Numbered from the stretch's first letter, positions 15,131 to 23,851 are shown. The stretch: 38,088 bases of DNA from an uncultured Alphaproteobacteria bacterium (GCA_902622475.1 CACNPW010000008.1:1-38088), one strand, 5' to 3'. Notes: generated from the letters alone by a model not told the origin. Numbers and translations: made by a program.

Positions 15131-15865
15131 ATGGATTTATATTTTTATATTTTTGCATCATTGGGGGTTTTTGTATTTGGTTTATCTAAAGGCGGTGTTC
15201 CAGGACCTATCGCGATGCTAGCAGTGCCAGTTATGTCGTTTGCAATGAGTCCTTTGCAAGCTGCGGGAATATTGTTGCCACTTTTAATAATAATGGATTT
15301 TTCAGCAATCTATTTGTATTGGAAAAAATGGATAAACAGTATTTTAAAAATTGTTATCCCAGCATCTATAATTGGTATTTTATTTGGAACTTTAACTTTT
15401 GAGTTTACAAACGAAGATCAGATAAGAATAATGGTTGGTGTTATATCAATTATTTTTGTTCTAGTTTCATTTATTCAGAAAAATAATTATTTACTTGAAC
15501 CAACAAAACTTAAAGGATACTTTTGGTCATCTGTTGCTGGATATACAAGTTTTTTAATTCATGCAGGCAATCCACCTATTAACTTTTATATGCTTCCTTT
15601 AAAGTTAGATAAAATTTCATTTATTGGAACAATGACATTGGCATTTATGGTTATAAATCTTGTCAAATTGGTTCCGTATTATTACGTTGGATTATTAGCA
15701 CCTTCAAATCTTATGATCTCTCTCTATTTACTTCCACTAGCTTTTATTAGTGTTTTAATTGGTTACTTTGTGCAAAAAAGAATTCCAGAAAAATTATTTT
15801 TTAATATTGTTTATATTTTGCTTTTTTTGAGTGGATGTAAATTAATATACGACGGAGTAATTTAA
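15131..15865 (+). CDS. TauE/SafE family sulfite/organosulfonate exporter-like permease
   Basis: Integral membrane protein of 244 residues with about 7-8 hydrophobic helices. The N-terminal repeat shows the family pattern FGLSKGGVPGPIAMLAVP (about 17-34), and the second half repeats it as AGYTSFLIHAGNPPINFYMLPL (about 136-157), the hallmark of the TauE/SafE fold. Members move sulfite, sulfoacetate or other sulfur anions, though many have no known substrate. The ATG follows the metC stop directly. Together they suggest that sulfite or another by-product of cysteine breakdown is exported. The substrate is inference. Confidence 0.85.
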   Translation: MDLYFYIFASLGVFVFGLSKGGVPGPIAMLAVPVMSFAMSPLQAAGILLPLLIIMDFSAIYLYWKKWINSILKIVIPASIIGILFGTLTFEFTNEDQIRIMVGVISIIFVLVSFIQKNNYLLEPTKLKGYFWSSVAGYTSFLIHAGNPPINFYMLPLKLDKISFIGTMTLAFMVINLVKLVPYYYVGLLAPSNLMISLYLLPLAFISVLIGYFVQKRIPEKLFFNIVYILLFLSGCKLIYDGVI

Positions 15866-15878
15866 ATTATATAGATAG

Positions 15879-16295
15879 CTAAATTTTTGTTTTATAATCA
15901 GCTCTTTTAGTTTTTCTAAGCCCAAAAGGACCAGGAATAAATAATGTCATGGTATTTGTATTTGGTTTTAAATCAACTCTATGTAAATGATCTGCTGATC
16001 TAAAACCAATGTAACCTGGTGGTCTCCAAAATTTACCTTTATTAGTAGTTTCCCAATAACCACCTTTTAAAATAATTGTTATATAAGGACAAAGATGATT
16101 ATGAACTCCTTCACCATGATCATCATCTAACATTTTATGAATTAAGATATTAAATGGAAACCATTTGGGTCTTTTTCTAAATAACAAATAATATCTTTCC
16201 ATCCATGGTTTGGCCTTATGAAATTCTGGATGCGATGGACCTCTGTCCAATACAATCTTTTTTCTTCCTAATTTTTCAAGTATTTTTAAAATCAT
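15879..16295 (-). CDS. cupin-fold protein of unknown function
   Basis: Small protein of 138 residues. The core resembles a single cupin barrel: motif 1 is HGEGVHNHLCPYITIILKGGYWE (about 57-79), with two to three possible metal-binding His and a later acidic residue, and motif 2 is GYIGFRSADHLHRVDL (about 93-108). No signal peptide. The gene overlaps the nucleosidase stop by four bases (ATGA-type) and is the last gene of the inositol-type operon. Cysteine-dioxygenase-like or sugar-isomerase-like activity is possible, but I cannot name a substrate. Confidence 0.65.
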   Translation of the reverse strand: MILKILEKLGRKKIVLDRGPSHPEFHKAKPWMERYYLLFRKRPKWFPFNILIHKMLDDDHGEGVHNHLCPYITIILKGGYWETTNKGKFWRPPGYIGFRSADHLHRVDLKPNTNTMTLFIPGPFGLRKTKRADYKTKI

Positions 16296-16822
16296 ATTTT
16301 TAATTGAGGATATATTTCAGAAAACAATTTAGCTCCTTTTGAACAATTATCAATCCAATCATTATTTGAATTTTCATTTGCATAATCAGAAATATATTTA
16401 AAACATTTAAATCTAATATTATGTAATTTGCATACTTTAGCAAAAGAGTAAGCTTCCATATCAACAATATCACAATCTATTTCTACTGATGATTGAACAA
16501 AACTATCTCCTGATGCACATATATACCCCTCATTAGAATATGTAATTTTTGATATTGGATCAAAAGGAGTTTCCCCTAATTTAAAGTTCATTAGACCTCT
16601 AGCATCCATATCTCTTTGAACAAACTTCGTGCATTCTACTAATCCTGATAAGTTTTGCTTTATTGAACCAGCTGTTCCATAATTGATTATTTCATTAGGT
16701 TGAAATTTTGAAATTAATTCCATAATTTTGATTGTAGCATTAATCTTTCCCACACCTGAATAGTGGAAATCTTTAAGATTTGGAGTTTCTTCTTTAAGTG
16801 CTGCAATAAAGATTTGTCCCAT
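16292..16822 (-). CDS. short MTA/SAH-nucleosidase-like protein (PNP/UDP fold)
   Basis: Protein of 176 residues; MTA/SAH nucleosidases usually have about 230. Motifs seen: GVGKINA (23-29), NYGTAGS (47-53), VDMEAYSFAKVC (120-131) with E123, and KYISDYAN (142-149) with D146, matching the catalytic Glu and Asp of nucleosidases. E11 or E12 near the N-terminus may replace the water-binding Glu. The deletion falls mainly between residues 55 and 100. It would remove adenine from methylthioadenosine or a similar nucleoside. The start shares a base with the aldolase stop. Function is likely but the short length makes substrate unsure. Confidence 0.72.
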   Translation of the reverse strand: MGQIFIAALKEETPNLKDFHYSGVGKINATIKIMELISKFQPNEIINYGTAGSIKQNLSGLVECTKFVQRDMDARGLMNFKLGETPFDPISKITYSNEGYICASGDSFVQSSVEIDCDIVDMEAYSFAKVCKLHNIRFKCFKYISDYANENSNNDWIDNCSKGAKLFSEIYPQLKI

Positions 16823-17652
16823 TAATTTGGGCCAATTTGTTTTATAATTTTTTTTGTAACTTTTGTTAAATCTTTAATCGTCGGTTTTAGTAATTGCAAT
16901 CTATCATAAGTTTTAGGATTATTTTTGAGATTTTTTCTCAAGGCTTCCCCAAATGTCATTCTAATTTCAGTGCCAATATTTAGTTTTGCTACTTTTGTTT
17001 TTCTTGCTAGTTTTTTTCTTTGCTCTACGGGAATTCCACTACTGCCATGAAGAACTAAAGGGATTTTTGTTTTTGCTTCAATTAAATTAATTTTGTTGAA
17101 ATCAATACTAGCTTTTTTTGAAGTTTGTAAATGTGTATTTCCAACGGAAATTGCCATTGCATCAATATTACTTTTGTTTGCAAAAGTTACTGCATCTTCA
17201 ATATTAGTACCTTCTGAAATTTTACCATTATCATAACCCACAAAACCTATTTCTCCCTCAATAGAAATATTATATTTGTGAGCTCTTGAAGCAATTTTTT
17301 TACTAATTTTTATATTTTCTTTTAAAGTTAATTTAGAACCATCAAACATTACAGATGTAAAGCCACTATCAATCCCTTCATAACATTCATCTAGAGTGTA
17401 TCCATGATCAACATGACAACAAATGTTCGTTTTTGTTTGACTCGCTAAGTATCTAAACATTTTTCCTAATATTGGAATTGGCGTGTGCGCTCTGCATGAA
17501 GGACCAGCTTGTAATATAATTGGAATTCCAGTTTCATCAGCGGCTTGTGTAAAAGCTAAGGCGTCATCCCAGCCTAGTACAACTAAACCTGCTACTGCAT
17601 AATTATTTTTATTTGCATCATTTAAAATTTTTTTTAAATTTACTGCTGTCAT
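16822..17652 (-). CDS. iolJ: class II aldolase, probably IolJ (DKGP aldolase)
   Basis: Zinc-dependent class II aldolase of 276 residues. Motifs: HVDHG (80-84) with the catalytic Asp and zinc His, FDGSKL (103-108), IEGEIG (131-136), GNTH with H174, and LHGSSGI with H202. In general such enzymes cleave fructose-1,6-bisphosphate, tagatose-1,6-bisphosphate or 2-deoxy-5-keto-gluconate-6-phosphate (DKGP). The tight link to iolB and iolC, without gaps, makes IolJ (DKGP to malonate semialdehyde and DHAP) the best reading. The short length (FbaA is about 359) fits the IolJ/GatY branch. Substrate is inferred from context. Confidence 0.78.
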   Translation of the reverse strand: MTAVNLKKILNDANKNNYAVAGLVVLGWDDALAFTQAADETGIPIILQAGPSCRAHTPIPILGKMFRYLASQTKTNICCHVDHGYTLDECYEGIDSGFTSVMFDGSKLTLKENIKISKKIASRAHKYNISIEGEIGFVGYDNGKISEGTNIEDAVTFANKSNIDAMAISVGNTHLQTSKKASIDFNKINLIEAKTKIPLVLHGSSGIPVEQRKKLARKTKVAKLNIGTEIRMTFGEALRKNLKNNPKTYDRLQLLKPTIKDLTKVTKKIIKQIGPN

Positions 17653-18495
17653 TTATTTGTATTTAGCAATCATATCCTTAATTCCTGGAATTGTTTCTAC
17701 TTGATATGCGTGCTCAGGTTGAAAAAATTGGACAAGAGATCTTTGAGACAGTCCTCCAAGAATTGTAAAATAATACATCTCATACCCAGGTGCTACGACA
17801 CATGGATGATAGCCTGTTCTAATCATAATGGTCGACCCATCAATTATATGTTCAGCTTTACCAACTTTATCATCAACTTGCTGAAACATCTGAAAACCAA
17901 ATCCATTATTAGGTTTAAATCTGTAATTATATGTTTCATCATGCCTAGTTTCATCAGGTAGACGATCTGTATCATGTTTATGAGGCGGAAACCCCGACCA
18001 ACCTCCCTGCCCTACAGTATAAAGTTCATTACAAAGCAATCTTCCAACTTTATCATGATGCTTAGCACCTAAAATATGTTTAATTTTTCTATGAGTTTTT
18101 GTATCATCAGAACCGTACTGCACTAAATCAATTTCATTTGTTCTAACAGCAAATGGTTCAAGAGTTTTATCATACTTTGCCCCAGCAATAAAAATTTCTG
18201 AATTATCTACTAAAGATGTAAATTGAGCTTTTGTATTAGAGGGCACATAAACACCTTCTGGCTCTCCATCCCACACATCAACTGTTCTAGTGCCTAATGA
18301 CTCAACTTTTATTCCTTCAATTTCTACATTAATTGTTCCAGTAGCAGGAACTATGCATGTTTCATAACCAGGTGTTTGATATTCAAAAGATTGATCTTTA
18401 TTTAATTTTACTATGTTAAAATAATTTAGAGGAACTCTACTGTCTTCAATATCTACAATTGGCTTGTTTTTATTATCAAATGGTGGAATATGCAT
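17653..18495 (-). CDS. iolB: 5-deoxy-glucuronate isomerase
   Basis: Bicupin enzyme of the KduI/IolB family, 280 residues, converting 5-deoxy-D-glucuronate to 2-deoxy-5-keto-gluconate in myo-inositol breakdown. The IolB signature is present: GGWSGFPPHKHD, then DETRHDETYNYRF with metal-binding His and Glu, and GYHPCVVAPGYEMYYFTILGG. A longer reading from 18510 (MKENN) would overlap iolC by 14 bases. The start at 18493-18495 (MHIPPF) is better because AAGGAG lies eight bases ahead of it. The gene follows iolC at once and abuts the aldolase gene. Confidence 0.93.
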   Translation of the reverse strand: MHIPPFDNKNKPIVDIEDSRVPLNYFNIVKLNKDQSFEYQTPGYETCIVPATGTINVEIEGIKVESLGTRTVDVWDGEPEGVYVPSNTKAQFTSLVDNSEIFIAGAKYDKTLEPFAVRTNEIDLVQYGSDDTKTHRKIKHILGAKHHDKVGRLLCNELYTVGQGGWSGFPPHKHDTDRLPDETRHDETYNYRFKPNNGFGFQMFQQVDDKVGKAEHIIDGSTIMIRTGYHPCVVAPGYEMYYFTILGGLSQRSLVQFFQPEHAYQVETIPGIKDMIAKYK

Positions 18496-18496
18496 A

Positions 18497-19483
18497 TTAT
18501 TCTCCTTCATTAATTTTATTATATTTCATAAATTCTAAAATTTCATTTAAATTTGGCATTGCTGGCGCACAACCAACTTTTGTTACTACAATAGCTGCTG
18601 CGGCTGAACCTATTTCTATGGATTTTTCTAAATCATTAGTCTTTAAAATTGATCCAATTAATGATCCCATAAATGCATCACCGGCTCCAGTTGGTTTCAA
18701 GGGCTTAACGGGAAATATTCCCTTTTTAATTTCTTTGTTCATTGCAAAAGTAATAGAGCCTTTTTCACCTTTTTTATAAATAATTAAGCTTACATTTTTA
18801 GCTAATTGTCTAGCATGATCCAAACCATTGTTGTAATCACCAGCTAATACTCCAAACTCATCATCATTTCCAATTACACCACTACATTTACTTGCTGCTA
18901 AATTATAAACTCCTTTTGCTTTTTTTGATGATTCCCAAGTATATGGTCTATAATCAATGTCCATAATTACAGGAATATTATTTTTATTTGCTATATCTAA
19001 AGCATATAAAGTAGCACCTCTCGAAGGCTCAGCTGCTAAAGAAGTTCCAGTAATTAATAAACAATCAAAATTTTTTATATTAGCATTTTCAACATCATCT
19101 TTATTTAAAAATAAATCAGAAGCTTTATGTCTATAAATAATTGATTGATGATCTTTAACTGTGGTTTCAACGATAGCAAAAGAAATTCTTGATTCATTTT
19201 TTTCAAATTCTACTAATTTGTTTTTAACGCCATAATGATTTAGTTGATTAATAGCCAATTTACCTAAAGCATCATCAGATACTCTGGTCAGTAGATTACA
19301 ATTACCTCCAAATAGAGTTAATTGGACACCCATATTTGCAGAAGATCCTCCAAGATGGGTAACAAAGGATTTGGCGTTTTCAGTTTTAGTCCCCGGTGGA
19401 TCAGGATAAATATCAATTCCTGCTCTACCTATGAGTAAGAAATTATTTTTTTGAATTTTCGAAATTAAAAATTCAAACGACAT
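18497..19483 (-). CDS. iolC: 5-dehydro-2-deoxygluconokinase, stand-alone
   Basis: PfkB-family sugar kinase of 328 residues that phosphorylates 2-deoxy-5-keto-gluconate. N-terminal GRAGIDIYPDPPG and HLGGSSANMG (substrate side), IolC-type DIDYRPYTW (175-183), and the catalytic GAGDA with D269. Many proteobacterial IolC proteins are fused to a C-terminal DUF2090 domain (total about 640 residues); this one is not, as in Bacillus. The neighbouring class II aldolase would supply the missing step. It starts 4 bp after the Gfa-like gene stops, so that gene is probably in the same transcript. Confidence 0.9.
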   Translation of the reverse strand: MSFEFLISKIQKNNFLLIGRAGIDIYPDPPGTKTENAKSFVTHLGGSSANMGVQLTLFGGNCNLLTRVSDDALGKLAINQLNHYGVKNKLVEFEKNESRISFAIVETTVKDHQSIIYRHKASDLFLNKDDVENANIKNFDCLLITGTSLAAEPSRGATLYALDIANKNNIPVIMDIDYRPYTWESSKKAKGVYNLAASKCSGVIGNDDEFGVLAGDYNNGLDHARQLAKNVSLIIYKKGEKGSITFAMNKEIKKGIFPVKPLKPTGAGDAFMGSLIGSILKTNDLEKSIEIGSAAAAIVVTKVGCAPAMPNLNEILEFMKYNKINEGE

Positions 19484-19487
19484 AAAA

Positions 19488-19829
19488 TTATTTATTTTTC
19501 ATATCAATAAAGTCAGCATCATATTTAAAAGGATCAATTGAATCTATACATCCAATATTTATTGCTGCCCCATTTGGATCGCTCCTCCTATGATGATGAG
19601 TATAGATGCCACAAATCTTACAAAAAAAATGTTCAGCAATCATTGTGTTAAATTTGTAAGAAGTTAAGTTTTCTTTTCCTTTAAGAATATTTATTGCTTC
19701 TTTAGGGACCATACACATTTTAGCGTTTTTTCTTATACAAATAGAGCAGTTACACTGTTTAATGATTTCTAAGTCTGTTAAAACTTCTAATTGAACCGCT
19801 CCACAATGACAGTTTAAATTATATTTCAT
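19488..19829 (-). CDS. GFA / CENP-V family zinc protein
   Basis: Small protein of 113 residues with the GFA fold. Cys motifs: CHCGAV (7-12), CNCSIC at about 26-31, and FCKICGIYTHH at about 69-79, which hold two zinc ions in this family. The founding member aids glutathione adduct formation with formaldehyde, but most family members have no known reaction. It is the first gene of the operon with iolC and divergent from the oxygenase gene (48 bp between starts). Family assignment is good; function unknown. Confidence 0.85.
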   Translation of the reverse strand: MKYNLNCHCGAVQLEVLTDLEIIKQCNCSICIRKNAKMCMVPKEAINILKGKENLTSYKFNTMIAEHFFCKICGIYTHHHRRSDPNGAAINIGCIDSIDPFKYDADFIDMKNK

Positions 19830-19877
19830 TTTATTTAACTATATTATAATATTTAATATAATTAAAGTTAATAAAAT

Positions 19878-20498
19878 ATGAACGAAAGCATGATTCAAGG
19901 TCAAATTATACGACCATTTTCACCAGCTATAGGTAAATATAAATTATCAGATGATACAATAACTACACTCAACAATCATATTGATGAAATATTAAAAGAT
20001 GAAAATAAAATTGATGAATTATACCATGGCAAACAGTTAGCAGGTGAAATTAAATATGAAATTAGATTAACAAAAGAATTTCTTGATCAAAATTTAAATG
20101 ATGTTCTTCATAAATTTGTATTTAATTTTGTTAAATCAACATTACAAAAAGAAATTAAGAAATTTGATTTAAAATCTAGTTGGGCAGTTTGTCAATTTGA
20201 GAGTGATTATAATCCAATTCATTGGCATGATGGTCATCTGTCAGGAGTAATGTACACAAAAATGCCAAAGGACTTAGGCTCATCGTACAAAGATCAAAAT
20301 AAGAATGGAAAAATTGCTTTTATTCATGGATCAACACAGCTTTTAGTTTCCTCCGTGTATGATGTTAAACCTGAAGTTGGAGATTTATTTATATTTCCTA
20401 GTTATATGATGCATACAGTCTATCCCTTCTTTTCTGATGAGGAAAGAAGATCAGTTTCTTTCAATGCATTTATAGATGAGGAGGCAGCAAAATTTTAA
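19878..20498 (+). CDS. 2OG-Fe(II) oxygenase-like protein
   Basis: Protein of 206 residues. The pattern HWHDGHLSGVMYTK (115-128), a late GDLFIFPSYMMHTV with H179, and EERRSVSFNAF with R190/R191 correspond to the iron and 2-oxoglutarate sites of the putative 2OG-Fe(II) oxygenase family also common in marine phages and bacteria (HxH...LSGVxY...FPSxxxH...RxSxxFN). The substrate is not known; protein or nucleobase hydroxylation are possibilities. It is a single gene, divergent from the iol operon and convergent with tRNA-Arg. A second Met at codon 5 is an alternative start. Confidence 0.8.
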   Translation: MNESMIQGQIIRPFSPAIGKYKLSDDTITTLNNHIDEILKDENKIDELYHGKQLAGEIKYEIRLTKEFLDQNLNDVLHKFVFNFVKSTLQKEIKKFDLKSSWAVCQFESDYNPIHWHDGHLSGVMYTKMPKDLGSSYKDQNKNGKIAFIHGSTQLLVSSVYDVKPEVGDLFIFPSYMMHTVYPFFSDEERRSVSFNAFIDEEAAKF

Positions 20499-20502
20499 TA
20501 TT

Positions 20503-20578
20503 TGGCGCGCCCGAAATGATTCGAACATTTGACCTACCGCTTAGAAGGCGGTTGCTCTATCCACTGAGCTACGGGCGC
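20503..20578 (-). tRNA. tRNA-Arg (anticodon TCT)
   Basis: A 76-nt cloverleaf on the minus strand. The acceptor GCGCCCG pairs with CGGGCGC, the anticodon stem CCGCC/GGCGG-like arm holds loop CTTCTAA with TCT, the T-loop is TTCGAAT, and CCA is encoded (20503-20505). It lies just downstream of the NDUFS4-like gene on the same strand. Confidence 0.96.
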
Positions 20579-20625
20579 ATAGTTTGCATTTATCATAGTC
20601 TAAAAAATAAAGAAAGAAATTATAC

Positions 20626-20931
20626 TTAATGTGTCCAAGGCTCTTTTCTATTTGTATCAAAATTTGATGCATAACTTTTTGGTTTAATTTTTCTTTGCTT
20701 TGGTTCTTCGACAAAATATTGATAATTATTTTTTTTTGCCCATTCAATAGCTTGTTCTTTAGTATCAAAAAAAAGTTTAATCTGAGATTTGGTATCTAAT
20801 GAACTATTCCACCCCATTAAAGAATCTTTTACTTTTTCTACTTCAGAAATATATTCAGCTAACCATAATTTAGTTTTTTTAAAACCCGATTGCATGGAAG
20901 TTTTTGATGGTTTATAAATTTTTATAGTCAT
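20626..20931 (-). CDS. NDUFS4-like accessory subunit of NADH dehydrogenase (complex I)
   Basis: Protein of 101 residues of the ETC complex I conserved region family (mitochondrial NDUFS4, 18-kDa subunit). Features: IYKPSKTSMQSG at the N-terminus, KLWLAEY, then MGWNSSLDTKSQIKLFFDTKEQAIEWAKKN (about 39-68), the typical segment, and a basic tail ending KSYASNFDTNRKEPWTH. This subunit is restricted to alphaproteobacteria and mitochondria, so it supports the placement of the organism. It shares one base with the acyl-CoA dehydrogenase stop upstream and is followed by tRNA-Arg on the same strand. Confidence 0.88.
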   Translation of the reverse strand: MTIKIYKPSKTSMQSGFKKTKLWLAEYISEVEKVKDSLMGWNSSLDTKSQIKLFFDTKEQAIEWAKKNNYQYFVEEPKQRKIKPKSYASNFDTNRKEPWTH

Positions 20932-22706
20932 TAGATTGCTGTTTCAAAATATTTATCATTATAATCATTATAGTATTTTCCACCAGATCTTATATTTTGA
21001 CAAAGAACTTGTGTTTCACCTAATAATTTAGTTAAAAAGAAGTTACCAGTTTCTATTTTAGATTTATAAAAACTTTCATCATGCTTTTCTAATTTTGATA
21101 ATGAAATTTCTATATAGTGCAACCAAATATAACCTAGAGAAATCAAAGATGATAAGTTTAAAAATTCTACAGCATGAGAATTAATCTCATTTTCATCATT
21201 TAATGATTTAATATATTCAAAAATACTTTTGTAAGAATCATATGAAGGCATAAATAAATCAATATATTTTTTCATATCTTGATTATTGGAAATTTTAACT
21301 TGATAATTATCAATCATAGTAAAAAATTCATTAAATAATGCACCGTTGTCAGTTTGTAATTTTCTTCCTATCAAATCTAGAGCTTGAATTCCGTTCGTTC
21401 CTTCATAAATTGTTGTAATTCTAGCATCTCTTACTAATTGTTCCATTCCATGGTCAGTAATAAAACCATGACCACCATAGATTTGCATAGCTCTATTTGT
21501 ATTTTCTACAGATTTATCTGAAGCATACGATTTAATAATTGGCGTCATGAGTGCTATAAAATTTTCAGATAATTTCTTTTCTTTATCATCTGAAGAATTT
21601 TCAATATTATCAAAGTGATTTCCAGCCAATAAAGTTAAACCTCTAACTGCTTCATTAATGGATTTTATATATAATAAGTTTTTTCTTATTTCAGGATGAA
21701 CAATTATAGGATCAGCTACTTGATTGCTGGAAGATAATTTTCCTTGTAAACGCTCTTTCGAATAATAAAGTGCTGATTGATAAGCAGTTTCTGATAAACC
21801 TAAGCCTTGTATTCCTACAAACAAACGAGCTCCATTCATCATTATAAACATCGCTCTCATTCCTTTATTAAGATCACCTACTAGCCAGCCCTTGGCTTCA
21901 TTGTAGTGCATGACACAGGTTGGACTAGCATGAATACCCATCTTCTTTTCTATTGATCCACATTCAACTTTATTTCTATCAACAAAGTCACCACTTTCAT
22001 TTGGTAAAAATTTAGGAACCAAGAATAAACTTATACCTTTTATACCAGGCGGCGCATTTGGGGTTCTTGCTAGTACTAAATGAATAATATTATCACTTAG
22101 ATCATGCTCTCCACAGGTAATAAAAATTTTGGTACCAGTAATGCTATAACTTCCATCATCTAATGGTGTTGCCATTGTTTTACTTAATCCAAGATCTGTT
22201 CCACATTGAGGTTCAGTTAAATTCATTGTTCCTGTCCACTTACCACTAGTTAAATTTGGCAAATAAGTGTTTTTCAAATCTTCATTAGCACTCTTTTCAA
22301 TTGCATCGATTGCATTTGCTGTAAGACCTGGATAAAGACCAAATGACATATTAGTAGAGCTTATCATTTCATCTAAAATCATATTCATAATATAAGGTAG
22401 GTTTTGACCACCAAATTCTTCTTTTACTTTAAGTCCCTGCCAGCCATTTTCAGAAAAAGTTTTATAAGCTTCTTTAAATCCTTTTGGAGCAGTCACAACT
22501 CCATTATTAAATGAACATCCTTCACTATCTCCACTTTGATTAAGCGGGAGTAAGGTTTCTTCACAAAGTTTTGCTGCTTCTTCAATAATAAGCATTAGAT
22601 CACTTGTTTCTAAATCTAATTTTTTTAATGTTTCACTTTCCTTTAGATTTAAAAAATCTTCAATTAAAAATTTAAACTCACGTAGCGGTGTTTTATAAAT
22701 TTGCAT
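20931..22706 (-). CDS. acyl-CoA dehydrogenase (FadE/DmdC-type, about 590 residues)
   Basis: FAD enzyme of 591 residues, the long ACAD type with an N-terminal extension and a C-terminal helical extension. Seen: GWQGLKVKEEFGGQNLP (88-104), MNLTEPQCGTDLG (161-173, FAD/substrate region), ITGTKIFITCGEHDLS, MQIYGGHGFITDHGMEQLVRDARI (407-430), and the catalytic-type E435 in TTIYEGTNGIQALDLIGRK. It oxidises acyl-CoA to enoyl-CoA. In marine bacteria this family includes 3-methylmercaptopropionyl-CoA dehydrogenase (DmdC) of DMSP breakdown; without the neighbours dmdA or dmdB that is only a possibility. It is followed by the NDUFS4-like gene and preceded, 5 bp away, by the thiolase. Confidence 0.85.
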   Translation of the reverse strand: MQIYKTPLREFKFLIEDFLNLKESETLKKLDLETSDLMLIIEEAAKLCEETLLPLNQSGDSEGCSFNNGVVTAPKGFKEAYKTFSENGWQGLKVKEEFGGQNLPYIMNMILDEMISSTNMSFGLYPGLTANAIDAIEKSANEDLKNTYLPNLTSGKWTGTMNLTEPQCGTDLGLSKTMATPLDDGSYSITGTKIFITCGEHDLSDNIIHLVLARTPNAPPGIKGISLFLVPKFLPNESGDFVDRNKVECGSIEKKMGIHASPTCVMHYNEAKGWLVGDLNKGMRAMFIMMNGARLFVGIQGLGLSETAYQSALYYSKERLQGKLSSSNQVADPIIVHPEIRKNLLYIKSINEAVRGLTLLAGNHFDNIENSSDDKEKKLSENFIALMTPIIKSYASDKSVENTNRAMQIYGGHGFITDHGMEQLVRDARITTIYEGTNGIQALDLIGRKLQTDNGALFNEFFTMIDNYQVKISNNQDMKKYIDLFMPSYDSYKSIFEYIKSLNDENEINSHAVEFLNLSSLISLGYIWLHYIEISLSKLEKHDESFYKSKIETGNFFLTKLLGETQVLCQNIRSGGKYYNDYNDKYFETAI

Positions 22707-22711
22707 AATAT

Positions 22712-23851
22712 TTAATTAATATTTTCTAACACAGTTGCAATACCTTGACCTAAACCTATACATTGTGTCGCTAATCCATACTTTTTATTTTTATTTTGCA
22801 ATAGAGTTGCAACTTTACCTGTAATCCTTGCTCCAGTAGCACCTAAAGGGTGGCCTAAAGCTATTGCTCCACCATGTATATTTACTTTATTTATGTCCAT
22901 CTTTAATTCTTTAATACATGCTAAAGATTGAGAAGCAAATGCCTCATTTAGTTCCACAATATCAATATCGGAAATAGATAAATTAGCTCTTTTTAGCGCT
23001 TTTTTAGATGCATTAATTGGGCCAAGACCCATTAATTCTGGTGGACAACCAACTACGGCTGTAGATTTAATACGGGCTAAAATATTTAGATTATTTTTTT
23101 TTGCATATTCTTCCTCACAAACAATTACTGCTGATGCTCCATCTGTTAATGGTGAGGCTGTACCAGCTGTTACTGTTCCATTTTCATCAAAAGCAAGTTT
23201 TAACCCATCTAAAATTTCATGTGAGGTGTAAGGTCGAATGCCACCATCTTTATTAATTGTCTCATCATTATTTGTGATAGACACTATTTCATTTTCGAAC
23301 ATATTTGATTCTCTAGCTAAATTAGCTTTGTAATGGCTGCTAATAGCAAAATCTTGTTGTTCTTTTCGAGAAATATCAAATTTTTTTGCAACATTTTCAG
23401 CTGTAATGCCCATAGACATATATACATTTGGATTATCTTTACTTAATTGAGGATGAGGATCGTATGTTAATCCATTCATAGGTATAAATGTCATACTTTC
23501 TACACCACAACATAAAAAAACGTCTCCAGAGTTAATTGCAATCGCACCAGTTGCATCATGAATAGCTTGCATTGAAGAACCACACCATCTGTTGACTGTC
23601 ATACCTGCTACATGTTCTGGCATATCTGTCATGAAAGAAACAATTTTAGCAATATTATTACCTTGTGCGCCTTCAGGATACGCACAACCAGTAATAATGT
23701 CCTCTATGTCATTTTTATTAATTTGAATTTCATTAAGTAATTGATTTATTGTTTGTGATAGAATGTCTTCTGGTCTTATATTAGCCATTTCACCTTTACG
23801 AGCAAAAGTGAAGGGTGATCTTTTGTAACCCACAATAACTGCATTTCTCAT
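22712..23851 (-). CDS. acetyl-CoA acyltransferase (thiolase)
   Basis: Thiolase of 379 residues. The nucleophile is C90 in VNRWCGSSMQA, the second active-site motif is HGGAIALGHPLGATG with the catalytic His, and the last is CIGLGQG with the second Cys. The family name (fadA-type 3-ketoacyl-CoA thiolase or acetyl-CoA acetyltransferase) cannot be settled by sequence alone. With the adjoining acyl-CoA dehydrogenase it forms part of a beta-oxidation unit; hydratase and dehydrogenase genes are not here. It starts at the base next to the apt stop. Confidence 0.9.
   Translation of the reverse strand: MRNAVIVGYKRSPFTFARKGEMANIRPEDILSQTINQLLNEIQINKNDIEDIITGCAYPEGAQGNNIAKIVSFMTDMPEHVAGMTVNRWCGSSMQAIHDATGAIAINSGDVFLCCGVESMTFIPMNGLTYDPHPQLSKDNPNVYMSMGITAENVAKKFDISRKEQQDFAISSHYKANLARESNMFENEIVSITNNDETINKDGGIRPYTSHEILDGLKLAFDENGTVTAGTASPLTDGASAVIVCEEEYAKKNNLNILARIKSTAVVGCPPELMGLGPINASKKALKRANLSISDIDIVELNEAFASQSLACIKELKMDINKVNIHGGAIALGHPLGATGARITGKVATLLQNKNKKYGLATQCIGLGQGIATVLENIN

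Noticed and set aside
20541-20768. Minus-strand 75-codon frame ending near tRNA-Arg
   Set aside because: It overlaps the tRNA-Arg gene and the NDUFS4-like gene in another frame; its tail is read from the tRNA itself.
20931-23851. A DMSP-demethylation (dmdBCD) cluster
   Set aside because: Only the acyl-CoA dehydrogenase could be DmdC; the neighbour is a thiolase, and dmdB and dmdD are not seen, so a beta-oxidation pair is the safer call.
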